Positions 34,401 to 61,483 of a stretch of 64,000 bases of DNA are shown one piece after another; position 1 is the first letter of the stretch; each line of letters starts with the position of its first letter. This stretch comes from Antennarius striatus (taxonomy: Eukaryota; Chordata; Actinopteri; Lophiiformes; Antennariidae), in contig NC_090779.1 in assembly GCF_040054535.1 (NCBI RefSeq), positions 22,500,501 to 22,564,500 on the forward strand. The letters run 5' to 3'. Both the position numbers and the translations under genes were made by a program. The notes under the pieces are model-generated. The model had not been told where the DNA came from. It did not search any database and saw only the letters and a list, made by a program, of their open reading frames with translations.

Positions 34401-37400
34401 GCGAAACCTTTTCTTCGCTTCAGACATCCGTCAATCTGACGAAGACGAGGCAGAGACTCTGACAGCGCTGACATTTCACTAAATCACATCCAGGTTGCGC
34501 TGCAGTTCCACCACCCTGCTCCCCTCCCGCCCCCCTCCCATTAAGCAGCTTCCTGTCTCATACATCACTCTGTGATCCGCTGACTGGGGTGCGCCGTCAG
34601 CGGATCACCTGACCCCCACCCGTCTGCTGCGACAGCCGGTTTGTTTACTGCATCTTCACGCATTTTGAGCAACTTCAGCAAGACAAGCAGAAAGCTTTCC
34701 CTCCGCCGTTTGGTTTTTGTGACAGGCGGTCCTGATGCAACGGCTGGACATTGATTGACTTCACTTCCCTACAAAACATTAAAATGTCACGCGTGTATGT
34801 AGAATGAGGACGGATGAAACGCTTGTAGAATTTATTTCTACTTAAACTATGGCGCCTTGAGGAGCGTCAGGCCGACAGGAAGAGGAATCGTCCCTTCAGT
34901 CTCGGGTGACGGTGTGATCAATCTTACTTCCTGATGTTCAGGTAACCCGCCTTCTGGATCAACGTGCGGTTGACGGGCTCCGTGTCTTTATCTGGCATGT
35001 AGACGGCGTCCTCCACCGACAGGAGCTCCCTCTGGGACACACGCATGCTCTCCGCCTCGGCGTCCAGCTGGGCCTGGATGCTGGACAGGAGGAGAAACCA
35101 TCAGTAAAATGTTCATCACACAATAAAAGCTGTTGCGTTTTATATTACATGATGAGGCTTTACTTTTGTGTCATGTTGGACACGGAGGACAGGAAGTTAT
35201 CCATCTTCTTTGACACCAACTCGATGCCTTTCTTGAAGAAGCTGATCTGAGATCAGAAACAGTCTTTATTGTGACAGTCGCACCTTTATGACTGCAGCCA
35301 ACCAGGACTCTTAGCATCAGTTAATCCCCCTTCTTATCCACCAATAATAACTGCTTTTGCCCCCCCCCCACCTGTGCCTGGGTGTAGCCTAGCATGGGCT
35401 CCAGCATGGCTATCCTCTTGCGGTACTGCAGGGCGTTGAGGGCGCAGTAGTACTGCAGCGAGGCCTGGTGCTGCTTCCTGCGGGTGTAGGCCACCTCCTT
35501 CACCAAATCTGACTTCAGCTGTCCACACAGGAGGGGTTAGCATGCAAATACACATCGACACACACGTCCTACACAAGCTGTACACACACACACTCCTGCC
35601 CCACCTATGTAAACCTAAGACAAACAAAAAGGAGCAGCAACTGTTTGGGGCCATGATGGCCCAGCTAAAAGCTCTTCATCCCTCTACCTTCTCGTTCTCC
35701 TTCTTCTTCGGCAGACGGCTGTATTTCACCATCGACGCCTCGTGTTCTGCAGGAGGCGACAGGAGGATCAGAAAAACTGCAGGAAGTCATTCGTTTCTGA
35801 AGCGTCGGCTTTAGTTCTCACCGTCAGTGGCGATGCCATGTATTTCCTTCAGCGTGCTGATCTCTGAAACAAGCAATTCACCAGGAAGAAAAGTTAAAAC
35901 ATCTAGAGGTAGATGAAGAACATGTTAAATAACAGATAAACAGTCACAGCAGACAAATGATTTATTACAGAGGGATTTAAAAAGATCTGATCTCTGCAGA
36001 ACAGTTAGCTTCTAGCTAGCATGTAGAAGCACGTTCTGTTGTATACATGTTCACTGACCCAGAGTTAACTTCTATAGTGTCCGATAGTTGCTCACGCTAA
36101 CATTAGCTTAGCTTCTTTAGGAGTCACCAAGTACTGATTGTCCGCTAACTGCGAGGGAAGCTGCGGCTAACGTTAGCTCATCTTGTTTTGTGATTATTCT
36201 CGATACTTAATCCAATGTAGTGCAGGTGTGTGTGTTTGTTTGTACCTGTGAGGTCTTTCTCTCTGAACTGGATTAGTGGGAACACCATGCTATCAGCCAT
36301 CTGATTGGCCAGCTCAGAGTGGAGCGAGTTCAGCTGCACACAACAGACAAACAAATTATACCACACTAAAATGTCACAGACAGGAAAACAAACAGAGCAG
36401 CTCTGAAGTTCCTGTTACTCTGATTCCTCCAGCATGAAAATACAAAGCTGCTAAAACAGGAGTTCATGTTACAACCACAAGCTAATCCCACTTCCTGCTA
36501 ACCAGCGTCTACACAAGGGACGACGTCCTCTCTGATGAAAGTCACACGTGTCCTGTCTTTGAGTCCCGACTGCCTTCAGGACCCCCACAGCCCAATGTGT
36601 GTTTTACCCACATCCCTCCTCCATCCATCCTTCCATGTGACATCATATCCACCTCACTGCTAACCTCTGAGCTACAACACCATCAGCTGGTTCCAGCAGG
36701 AGCACAGAGGAGCAAAGGTTTATGACAGGATGAAGGCTCAAACACTCAGCTTCATCATCATTACCAGCAAACAGGCGGGCCTCACCTCTCCTACAGTTTT
36801 GGCAAAGTTCTGCAGCGTGGAGATGACCTCTTCATCACCTTTTCCAAGGGCGAAGTTCTAGAGAGAAGGGAAACAGATTGAAGTTAAATGAAGACGTAGA
36901 TTCAGCTAACAGCTTTAGCTTTGAGATGACAGCGAGGACTTCTGCTTGAGAAGTGTACAAATAAAGTCTTTTACAATCATTTTCACTTTCTGGAGGTTTT
37001 ACTGTGTGAAGTCTTTCAATGTGTTCTTTAAAACCAGTCTCTTTCTTCCTCAGGTGTTTAGCAGGAAGTAATGCTAGTTTGCAATGAAAACTTCCATTTT
37101 TAGCTTTGATTTTTGAGAGGACTGCTCCTTTAATTACGCTGCTGTTTGAATAAAGTTACCGGTTCTCTTTAGCGGTTCTTTGCTATGTGAACCTGAAGCC
37201 AATGACAGTTATGATTCAAAGATTCTCAGTCAGTCAGAAAAGGCCAATCCTGCTGGGTGTGACCCGACGATCTTCTGTTTACTGTTGCTATCGGAGCCTT
37301 CAGCAGAGTTACAGGAATTGTTTACCTGCAGCAACACTCAAGAGGTCAGAATAACTTCCATCTTTCTTACTGCAAAGAGCAGCGCTTCACTTTCCTTGTT

Positions 37401-39718
37401 TTTCATATTCATGCATTAAAATATTCTAAATATCAAACCATCATTAACAGACTGAAGACAAAAATGTCAAAAATGTCTGTTTTTGTGCAGAGATCTATTA
37501 ATGTAGATGCTAACTGGCTAGCTTCAGCCGATTCTGGATCCCACCATCCTCTTCCATGACTGTGATGGTTTTACTAACCTTCTTCTCGTACTCCAGGAGC
37601 TGCTGTGAGAGCTGCTCAGTGGCCAATCCCATCTCACTCTGTGGGCAGATAAAGGCAAAGAATGAAAGGGTTCGTTTGGGGCTAACTGGTCGATGGACAC
37701 CAAAGGTCAGATGTCAGAGTGAAAACAGTTTAAAACACGCAGTACAAATAGTCTAACTGATCGCCGTCGCTGATGCTTTTGGTACCTGCGCTCCAAACAC
37801 TCGCTGCAGCGACTGGTGCAGCTGGTTGGTGTAGTTGGTGAGCATCCCAGCATCTTCCTCAAACACGCTGAGCAGAGAGCGAGTCTGTGGTACAGAACGT
37901 CACCGTGAGCTCACAGTAAAAATCACCACAGGATGGACAGATGAGAGAATCACTGGATTGCTTAATCAAATGTTGATTAACTATTTAAGGATATGTTTCA
38001 ACCCCCGTTATTTACACTGTAGGACTACGTGACGTGTTAATACACAACGAGCAAATAAGACAGAGAATCCAGATAACAGGGTGTTGTGATGACTTGTAAC
38101 ATCAATGGGTTTTTTTATTAATAGAAGACAACCAAATGTTTGTGTTTAAAGCCGTTCTGTATTCTGATGTAGAACTGTGGCTGACTGCTTTAGTGTTGTT
38201 TAACCTCCCACAGCTAGGAGGCAGTGTTGTATTCTACTGGCAGGCTGTCAACTCTTCTCCTGACATAATGTCAGCTGAGACAGAAAGAAATAAACCATTT
38301 CGTTATACGTGGGGAAATTACATTGATTAAAAGATGAATATAAAGGTAGTTGAGGCAATAACTGTATTACAATATTCGTATTGGGCCAGTACTACCTCCT
38401 AACCAAGAATTTAGCTTTAGACATTCATGATGATGAAAACAGTGTGATAAATATTCCAGACAAATTGAAGAAAATATTTTTTGCCCCCACATGTGGACAC
38501 ATTCATGTAGTACCTACTATAAAGGAAACAGGTCATAATGATCAGTAATTATCTCTCCACCTCTGAACCTCAGTAAACATTCAAATGAATTATTAGGTAG
38601 TTTTATCAGGAATGTTATCACTGATAACTTGGCGGCTACAGACTCCATCTTCAAGAAGAATTAAAAAAATTTTCATCAAATTCTGTCACCTCTGGAGATG
38701 TGGACACTTTATGAGCTGCTCTTGTGGTATTTTTTTATGTAAACAAGTCCCCTTCCTGTTTAGATCTTTTGTTGTGAAACTCAATGAATGTCTGAAGGAT
38801 GAAGAAACTGTCTCAGACTTTCCATCAACAGGAGGAGGAACAGCCGAGGCCTGATCAGCCATTCCTTGAAGAGCAACCGGCCTGAATCGTGACCTATGAA
38901 AAACAACCCACACAGGTAGAGCCTGAGCTTCACCTGTGGCGGGCTGGCTATGCAAACTGGACGGAGGCGCGTCTGTCCACAGGTGCAGCAATGCAGAGGC
39001 GTTAGAGGAACACGCCCATTGGCTGAAGTCTGTTTCCACTCTAATAATAATAAACCAGCTTCCCGAATGAAGACGCTATTCTTCTCTGTGGTTGGGATAA
39101 GGTGCACTTTGCATATTGCATTGGGGGGGGGGGGGCGAACCTCCGGGTGGGAGGAACTTCAGCAGAACCATGAATAAATCAGAACCCTGTGTGAGAACAG
39201 GGTGATGCAACAGACAGCAGAACATGTATTACTTGTGAATAACAAACGGGTTCAGTAATAACAAACACCGTTATTACTATTATTTGTTATTACTAGCAGG
39301 GAGCACACCCCGGTGGTCGCTCCGGGGTTTGATCACTACTCAGTCAGGAGCTCGTCCGATAATGGAAACCCTCCCTTTGGCAGCCAATCAGGCCCGGTTC
39401 GGCTCCAGTTTATATTTTGGTTCCGAAATCTACCTCCACACGACATTTGTAATCACCGACAGCCCGCTGGATGTGTTGGGGTTGAGCTGTGGTGGTCGCA
39501 CAGGTTTGAGGCTGGTTGTGCAGCAGGCTAGCACCTCTGACAGATGAGCTGAATGACGAGCTCCGTAAAAACAACACCAACACGTAGCTAGTATGCTAAC
39601 GTATGTGTTTCGTAGCGCTTTTAAACGTGTCCTTAATGGGGTAAAACCTACACAGGCCTACCTGAGGGCTGTCCTGTAGGGCGTCCTCCAGGAGCAGTTT
39701 GTGATGAACGGCCGGCAT
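31467..39718 (-). CDS. appl2: APPL2 (DCC-interacting protein 13-beta), complete
   Basis: APPL2 is a Rab5 effector adaptor on early endosomes that links receptors to signalling. Coding exons in transcript order (plus-strand coordinates): 39662-39718, 37786-37884, 37579-37638, 36786-36857, 36246-36333, 35822-35863, 35688-35746, 35372-35518, 35164-35246, 34928-35080, 33869-34057, 33744-33786, 33615-33671, 33211-33305, 32855-33010, 32724-32776, 32474-32645, 32354-32390, 32108-32263, 31973-32020, 31467-31598. They give 665 residues; human APPL2 has 664. The N-terminus MPAVHHKLLLEDALQDSPQ begins the BAR domain (about 1-270; QYYCALNALQYRKRIAMLEP). The PH domain follows (about 275-385; FFTQGGNLMCQPRGAVAGG), then the linker motif RRTNPFGET and the PTB domain (about 485-625; VFVVRFLGSMAV, MRQVLAARAIHNIF). 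The protein ends ELESEA. The MPAV start and the ALGKGDEEVISTL segment point to APPL2 rather than APPL1. The start codon has A at -3 on its strand. Confidence 0.96.
34572..34608. repeat. Perfect 13-bp inverted repeat with 11-base loop in an appl2 intron
   Basis: gtgatccgctgac (34572-34584) and gtcagcggatcac (34596-34608) are exact reverse complements around tggggtgcgcc. The stem is GC-balanced and would be stable. It lies in the 870-bp intron between exons 34928-35080 and 33869-34057. Confidence 0.85.
37885..39661 (-). other. appl2: appl2 intron 1
   Basis: This 1.8-kb intron separates the start-codon exon from the rest. I find no exon or RNA gene. A run of 13 G occurs at about 39123-39135. 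Confidence 0.6.
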
Positions 39719-39780
39719 GTTGTTAGCGGTGGAAGAGACTGAGGCAGAACGGGGCTTGAATTATTTAGAGCGTGGACTCT

Positions 39781-39803
39781 GTTTCCCAGAATTCTTTGCG
39801 CGG
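39781..39803. promoter_or_regulatory. appl2: ZNF143/SBS-like motif in the appl2 promoter
   Basis: gtttcccagaattctttgcg followed by cgg closely matches the vertebrate ZNF143 (Staf) site TTCCCAGAATGCATTGCGC. It lies 63-85 bp upstream of the appl2 ATG, next to a GC box (ggaggcgggcg near 39814). Housekeeping promoters often carry this site near the start of transcription. The assignment is by motif resemblance. Confidence 0.5.
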
Positions 39804-40363
39804 GTGTAGAGTTGGAGGCGGGCGTAGGTCTGAACTCAGCCTCAAGAGCAGCTTTGACCAGCAAAAACAGCTCGGTTTTACGTTCCAACCGGTTATTTAC
39901 CCTGTTTTATATTCAGCTTATTTTTATTTTCTCATAAGATTTATTTGTTGGATGGAAAAAATCTCGACGGGCTGTTAGCATTTGGACTACAGTACTGTAG
40001 GTTTATTATTATCATTGTCGTACCAACAGTGACTCCATGTGGTCATGGGAAGAATTACATGGTTCATAAAAAACTATCCCCGTGGGGAAATTCGTTTTAC
40101 ACTCAATATAAACATAACAGAAAAAGTAAGGAAACGTGTTTTGTGGTAGATTAATTCTTTTTTGTAACAATGTATTTGCAAATAAGTTTTATATAGTTGG
40201 AAAATCTGTTTAGTCCCATTTAAAATTATGCCACACTTGTAGGGAAAATACATTTATGTTGTGAGCAGCAGAGCTAAGTATCTGGGGGAATGCTCATGAA
40301 AAAATATGACAAATCTTCTTATATATATACATATATATAAAACATATACAAGCTGGAGCACAT

Positions 40364-40427
40364 ACACATGCACGCACACACGCACACACACACACACACG
40401 CACGCACGCACACACACACACACACAG
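40364..40427. repeat. CA/CG-interrupted microsatellite
   Basis: Imperfect acacacgcacgcacac run on the appl2/lamb4 intergenic side. Confidence 0.85.
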
Positions 40428-40569
40428 TCACAGGGCCACAAGCAAGTAATGGAGAGCTACTGCTGCCTCAGAGTACAATGGAGTAACTACATTCCGAATG
40501 GTATATTCAAATAAATCAAGATTAAAACCAGCCACCCATCCATTCTCTTGAAGACAAGACTGCAGTACT

Positions 40570-40680
40570 GTAATCATCACGGGTCACGGGTGTTGCTGAA
40601 GCCTATCCCAGCTGGCTATGGGTGAGAGACTGGCTAGTCCCCAGACACGTCGCCAGCACATCCCGGATTAAAACCAGTGT
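40570..40680. repeat. Fragment of a common teleost dispersed repeat
   Basis: The segment cgggtcacgggtgttgctga ... gcctatcccagctggctatg ... gtcgccagcacatc resembles a very abundant fish interspersed repeat. I recall the pattern but cannot name its family with certainty. Confidence 0.4.
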
Positions 40681-41220
40681 AAACAAATCTTACCACAAAG
40701 TATGCTTACCATTCTGAGTGATTATAAGACACGTTTTCACAGCTATGCTTTCACTGCAAGATGTTTACTTTTAACTATGGTGTAGATACTTACGGTAAGT
40801 AAAAACTCGAAATAAATTATACAGTAATGCAGTTTTTCCATGTATTTGCAAAAATACAACAAAAATGTGTGGACCATCAGTAAACCCAAATTTTAACCCT
40901 TAACTCATGAGATAACAAAATACAAAACAAGTGAATGTATGGTAAAGGAAAATACAAGGAAGCCTGAAAAAAACTAACAATTAAAAGACTGAAAATGGAA
41001 TAAATGGCACAAATACAGATAAAAACTAAACTAATGTTCCTGTTCCTGTTGTTGAAAGGTCCTGATCCCAGCTCCTCATTGGGCGGGAGATGTCCTGAAT
41101 GGCAGGTCTGTATCTGTCAGGTGGGAAAGAACCCAAAACCTTCCCCCTACTGTTTGTTTGCTGTCACTAAATACAAAAAAAAGCCCTTTTTGAAGTTATT
41201 TATTTTCAAGTAAAATGAAC

Positions 41221-41392
<172 letters not shown>

Positions 41393-43195
41393 GATTTGAG
41401 CAGCCTGAGGCTATGTTTGTGTCAGTTCTGCTCTTACCTGCCCAGGTCTGTTCATTCTTTCAGTGTGGCAGCAGAGGCAGGTAGGCTGACATTCACTCTC
41501 TTTCTAAAAACATCCAATAACAAAAAACCTGTTGGGGTTCAGTTTTGTATTTTAACAAGAGATAAACGTGTTTGTTCTGGTGATGATTTGAGATTTTCAG
41601 GTCTTCTGACACTAACTTGACTGGGATGTGACTGAAACTGATTTGATATTTTTTCCAGATTCTAAACTGCGAGGCACAAATCATATATGAATGATCTTGT
41701 ACTGTAAAATCTGAACCGAACCCATTACCTGCTGCTCCTGCAAGTTACCGGTTGTGTAGCTGCCAATCATCAGTCACTCAAAGCTAAACGATGCAACCAA
41801 AAAATATTGGTTGTTATGGGACTGAATAACTTTTTCATATCTGATCGATTTCTTTTCTGAAACCGTTTAAATTTCACTGTATTTACATTTTTAGATTTTG
41901 TCTCTATGGAACCATTTTTTATGAAGTTTTATTTATGAATGATATTAATTAATCTTATATTGAACTTGAATTTTATTTTCTGCTGCATTTCACAGCTGAT
42001 TTAAACAATCATGTTTGCTCATTTCAATTCTCCTGGGATTTTTTACCTTCATTAATTAAATGACAGCTTAATGTGTTTCTATAAAAAGTCACTCCACACT
42101 CTCACCCTTCTGATGATGAGGCTCCCATCTCGTAACGTATGAACAGATAAAACCTGAAAGGTCGACACGTTTTCTGATGTGGATGAACAGTTAAGCTTCA
42201 GAGGAAACAAACCCTCTTTCACCTGGTTTTCATACCTACCAGAACAAAAACCTCAGCTATGCAGTTTAAACACAACTCAGGTAGGAATTAAGCTGTTTGT
42301 GCTGCTCTGTGAGCCACACTCTCATTTTCTAACCTCATATCTCAGACAAACCTGCTCATTATAAAACAAATCAAATGATTGAGGTACATAAAGTACTCGG
42401 GAAAAGCAGCAGTTCTTTAATTATAGTGATAATCAGTGGTGATTAGAGGTATGCTTTTACACCACAGCCAGATTCATGTTTAAACCAGAGTCACAGAAAC
42501 CAAACAGGGATGCTAGTCTATGTCCCTCTGCAGAAAAGTTATAGAAATCTGGAATTATTTAAGATAAAATTTGGGATAGTGACCCTGCAAAATAAAAGAT
42601 ATTCAAGAGGAGATTAAAACCTGGATCTATTTATCTCAAGGGTCTGGAGTTCTGGACATTTAAGTTATCTCAAGTTTTCATGTCCTTAAGTCTTGTGTTA
42701 TTTGGTCTTTGAATCTTAGGTTCGGAGGTCTTGTTGTTTTTAAATCTGGAGGTCTTGGGGGGCTATGGGTCTTTAAATTGAGCATACCGGTCAGATTTCT
42801 AAGGGTCTGGAGGTCTAGATTTCTAGACCCGGGAGTGCTCAGGTGTGAAAGTCTGGAAACTCTGGAGTCCAGTAGTCCAGAGGTTAGAAAGTCTTCATAT
42901 CTTTAAAAAAACAACAACACCCAGAATCCCTCTTGGACCACCAGAGCCTCAGACCCCCTTCAGACCCAGTCAGACTGATCATAATCTATCATGTTAGATT
43001 AAAACTCTTGTGTCTGATCTTTGAACGTGTTTTATCATGTAAGCCCCGGCGGTTAGCCACACGCTAACACTGTGAGTACAGATTAAGGCTGTGTTTGAAT
43101 GTGAATCCTGCAGATTAGTCTGGAGTCACTCACAATAATCTACATTGATCACCTCTTCATGTGTTTCAACAGGGGGGCGTCAGACATATCCCACC

Positions 43196-57500
<14,305 letters not shown>

Positions 57501-57598
57501 ATACTACTCAGTACTACAAACCAGATAACTGCTCATCACAAGTACTACTGATTGAAATACTGCTTCTCATCAATACTACAAAATGAAATACTCTTCCT

Positions 57599-57604
57599 AA
57601 TAAA
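57599..57604 (+). terminator. lamb4: Poly(A) signal of lamb4
   Basis: AATAAA lies 98 bases after the TGA at 57498-57500. It is the first hexamer after the stop. A further one (caataaaagc) lies near 58400. Confidence 0.65.
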
Positions 57605-59813
57605 CACTGAATTCTAGATAATGAAAGTGGTCCTCATTAATATGATTAGTATGAATAGACTAAAAATATTTAATATGATAAGTACTAAAGACTGGACACA
57701 GGCTATCAGAATTTTTTTAAGGAGTACTACCTACTGAAACACGTACTGTTAAGTGCTTGCAGTACCAGATACTGCGATACAAGTGTTCATAACTAGTCTA
57801 ATACAACTCATATAACTCCTTTGAATATTATATTCTGTTTTAACTTGAATGTTGTTGATTCAGTACTACATTACATTAAACTTTATTACTACATGACATC
57901 ATCTCCTAAACGTGATCATTTCTATTCATACAGTCTATTTCTCCTGTCTATATTTCACGTGCTAGATTCTGTTTTCATACTCTATATTGATTTTTTATTT
58001 TTTTATTTTTTTATTTTTTGCTCTTCAGCGGGTTCATTTTGAAATCAGAGCTTCATGCCTTATGATGTAATTTTTCATGTCCTACGGAGGCTTACATATC
58101 CTTTTCCTTGAAAAGCGTCATATATAAATAGATCTATTAGAATTCTAATTAATAATACATGCTTAGACAAACACTCATTTGCAACACCAAGTACTCTTTA
58201 GTGAAGTCCATAACATGAAATGCAACTATTTCTCAAATAATTACTTTCAGATATATAAGAAAGTCAACTGTGATACAACCTCATGTTTGCACAAACAATA
58301 CACACACATTTTATTTTTATTTTAATGGGAATTTTCATTTTCATCTGAAAATCATGACTGTTTCGTAGCCAGTTCCAGAACTCCTAGAACTCTCTGATCA
58401 ATAAAAGCAAAACTACAACTCGTTGACAAGAAGGAAAGTTCAAAATGTTAGAATTATGTTAGAAGTACAAATGAACAGTTTGACCAACCTGTCATTAGGT
58501 CATAACAGATTTTAAAACCTCATTTGCCTAAAGCAATTGATCACAACGGATTTGTGAAGCTACCTGCATGGATAAGATCAGTACAGAAACGTCCCTTCCT
58601 AGAAGTTCCTACCAACACGTACCTGGAAGCTACTTCTGGCCGGTTCTTACTTAAGAAACAAGTCATATTTTACAGCTACAGTGCTAACAGGAGCTGGAAC
58701 ACCTAAAAATTTCTCAATTAATGACAGGAAAACCCAAACATGGCTCATCTGCCGCATCCTTTCACGCAAACCTCCTTGGGCCCAAATAATTTCACAAAAC
58801 CTTCGAATGGAAACATTAGAGATTTAAAGTGTCGCCGGACTTTTCTGGGCTAGACGGGTAGTGTTCTGTAGATATACTGCATTGAGCATTCCAGTGGATG
58901 ACATCATTGTTAGAATAAAGATTCTCTATCTTTTACTCCACAGCCATTCTTAAATAAGTACTTCATGCGATGTCAAGTTTTTGCTTTTAGGTTTTGAGAC
59001 TGATTTGAAAGTGTCTTTTCTTTTCTTTTCTTTTCTTCACGGCGTGACGCTTCAGGTTTCACTGGTGTTGGTTTATGTTTTTGTCTTGTAACAGGATGAC
59101 ACACAAACTACCTGTCAAGTTTTAGCGGAAGAGTGGAAAAGAGGTGGACCCCTGACTTTATTTGTTTTCTTAAACAGAACCCTGAGGGCAGCTGTGGGGA
59201 TGAGGGTTCCATTAAAAGGGACGTTTGTTTCTTGGGGGTGGGGGTGTGAGCTTCACTGAGTGTCTCTCTACTTTTGTCATCTTTTCCACAAACATTTCTT
59301 TAAATAATATCCCGATCCTATCAGCTCTACTTCATTTGATTTTGTTTAACACCAAGGCATCGATGTAAAATACAGATTTAAATTGCTAACAGACAGATTC
59401 GTGGGTTCTGTGTTGGGGGGCTCGGCCCTTAGGTTGGGCACCTTTATCTGGAAACCTGGTCGACTCCCTCATTTTAACTGTAAAAAAAAACAACATATTA
59501 TAGAAAAATAAGTCAAATGTTTTAAAGATGTCATTTCTTTTTAAAAAATGTAGACATCTAAAATTAGTCTGTACTCTCATGTTTGTGTGTTTGGCTAGAA
59601 TTTTACAGATTTAGCATATTTCTTCATAAAACTGTGGTCTTTATTTATTATGAGTAAAGTTACATTTTTGATTTGCACCAAATAAACTGACTTTGAAAAT
59701 CTACAGAATATCTATTTGCTCAACAACAGAATCAGTTTTGTTGTTAAAATAGCTAGGTGACCTGGTGACCTCACTTGGAATATATTATAAAGTTTAATCA
59801 GACTTGACCACAG

Positions 59814-59814
<1 letters not shown>

Positions 59815-59877
<63 letters not shown>
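59815..59877. repeat. (GT)n microsatellite
   Basis: About 30 uninterrupted GT units in the lamb4-lamb1 interval. Confidence 0.97.
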
Positions 59878-59881
<4 letters not shown>

Positions 59882-60605
59882 TTTACTTGTTAACTTGTTA
59901 ATGTTTGTTCTCATATAGATGTGCTCATCTCTGATTGGCTGAGCATGGTTTGCAGGCCTCCACACGTTCACAGCTATCACCCACAATGCACCAGGAGACT
60001 GAATGCTTCTTCAGATCTGGGGGGGCCTGAATCCCAACCACACACACACACCTCATCCTTTGTTATTGCAGGTGAGGTTGAACTGTGGGGGGAGGAGTGT
60101 GTGGGGGAGGACAGAGTTTGTTGGGAGACTCAGGCAGGAATGTCTTTTGTCTGTGGGGTGCAGTGGGGGAGGAAGAGGGAGGGGGGCTCCTTGATCCACA
60201 GAGAAAAGCCATAAACCAAGACGTAAAATAAATGTGGCCGAAAGTATGTGGACAGCTGTAGGTCCATTCTGTCTCACTGTAAGACGTGGACCCAGGTGTT
60301 CCACTGTTTCCTCAGTAGAGGATGTTTGTAGAGTTGTTTGTGTTTAAAACAAATTTGTGTCGCTAAAAGAAACAAATCAATATTTAGATTATTACTTTGA
60401 TCAATCGTAACATTAGTAAATACAATATTATAAGTCGTCCATATACTTTTGGCTATATCTGCTGCATATTTAATGCTAATTCGGGAAACAGGGTGAGGTT
60501 TCTTTCAGAACAAAAGCATCGCATTAAAAGCGGAGTGAAGGTAAAACGAATGAATTTCATCGTTTACAAATATCAGTATATCAATATCAATTGATATATC
60601 AATAG

Positions 60606-60608
<3 letters not shown>

Positions 60609-60688
<80 letters not shown>
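60609..60688. repeat. (AC)n microsatellite
   Basis: About 40 uninterrupted AC units in the lamb4-lamb1 interval. Confidence 0.97.
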
Positions 60689-60690
<2 letters not shown>

Positions 60691-61200
60691 AAATTGTAAA
60701 TTAAATATTGATCTATTTTTTTTTATTATCGACTAATGTACGGAAATAACAATAAGGCACTTCAACATTATCAGAAACTTCATTGATGGATTGTAATGAT
60801 AAACGCTAATGATGAATGACATAATAAATTATGTTTTATTTAATAAAGAGAGAAAGGCTCAACACATTTACTTGAACTGAAGTGAACCTATTATAGCTGC
60901 GGTTTTGCTTTTTATTTTCATTTTATATACGATATCAATATACAATGATAAATGTCCAGAAGTATATGGACAGTTGGATCTAACTTTCTCCTCAGACCAG
61001 ACCAGATTTCCCTGTGATGTGAAATGAGTTTTACAAAACCACAGAAAATACATAAGAGATTTTAGATAACCAAATTCACAGTTAATTTTCAAAGGATATT
61101 TTTGGTGCTTGACAAGCTTTTAACCTGAGTTAGCTGAATTATTTATACTTCAACTTTCCGTCTACATCCGCTCACATCCTCGTTTTATTTTGAAAGTCCG

Positions 61201-61483
61201 ACCGGATGTGTGGTCTAGAGGTGCGGGTACCGGTGGACTGAGGAGGAGGGGCCCCAGACGGCCCGTGGAGTTGTGTGGAGTCCGGTGTGTCTGAGTCACA
61301 GTGGGGTTTCAGGAGGTCCAGACGACCGGTGCGGAACGAGGGGGCCCGTTACAGTCCAGAGGTCGAACCGGGGTCCAAGTCGAACCGGGGTTCAGTTCCA
61401 ACCAGCGTCCAGGTCTCTGTAGCCTCAGACTGTCCCGTTTGGACCTGTTGTTCTGGTGTGAGGGTCCCGTCCGGATCATCAGC
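61201..61483 (+). promoter_or_regulatory. lamb1: GC-rich promoter/leader region of lamb1
   Basis: Composition changes sharply from the AT-rich flank to GC-rich DNA with several CpGs just before the lamb1 ATG. A 17-bp tandem pair (gtcgaaccgggg at 61362 and 61379) lies in the presumed leader. No TATA box stands out. Boundaries are approximate. Confidence 0.4.

Larger units (their letters stand above)
57605..61200. other. Intergenic region between lamb4 and lamb1
   Basis: AT-rich DNA with no recognised exon or RNA gene. It contains two long dinucleotide microsatellites, a short tttta run at 57990-58017, and a tttc run at 59013-59036. All small open frames here lack recognisable content. Confidence 0.6.

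Noticed and set aside
31467..39718. Assignment as APPL1
   Set aside because: The MPAV start, ALGKGDEEVISTL, the 665-residue length and the short C-terminal tail match APPL2; APPL1 has MPGI and a longer serine-rich tail.
60003..60304. Overlapping short frames on both strands before lamb1
   Set aside because: They derive from G-rich low-complexity DNA with no similarity or splice context.
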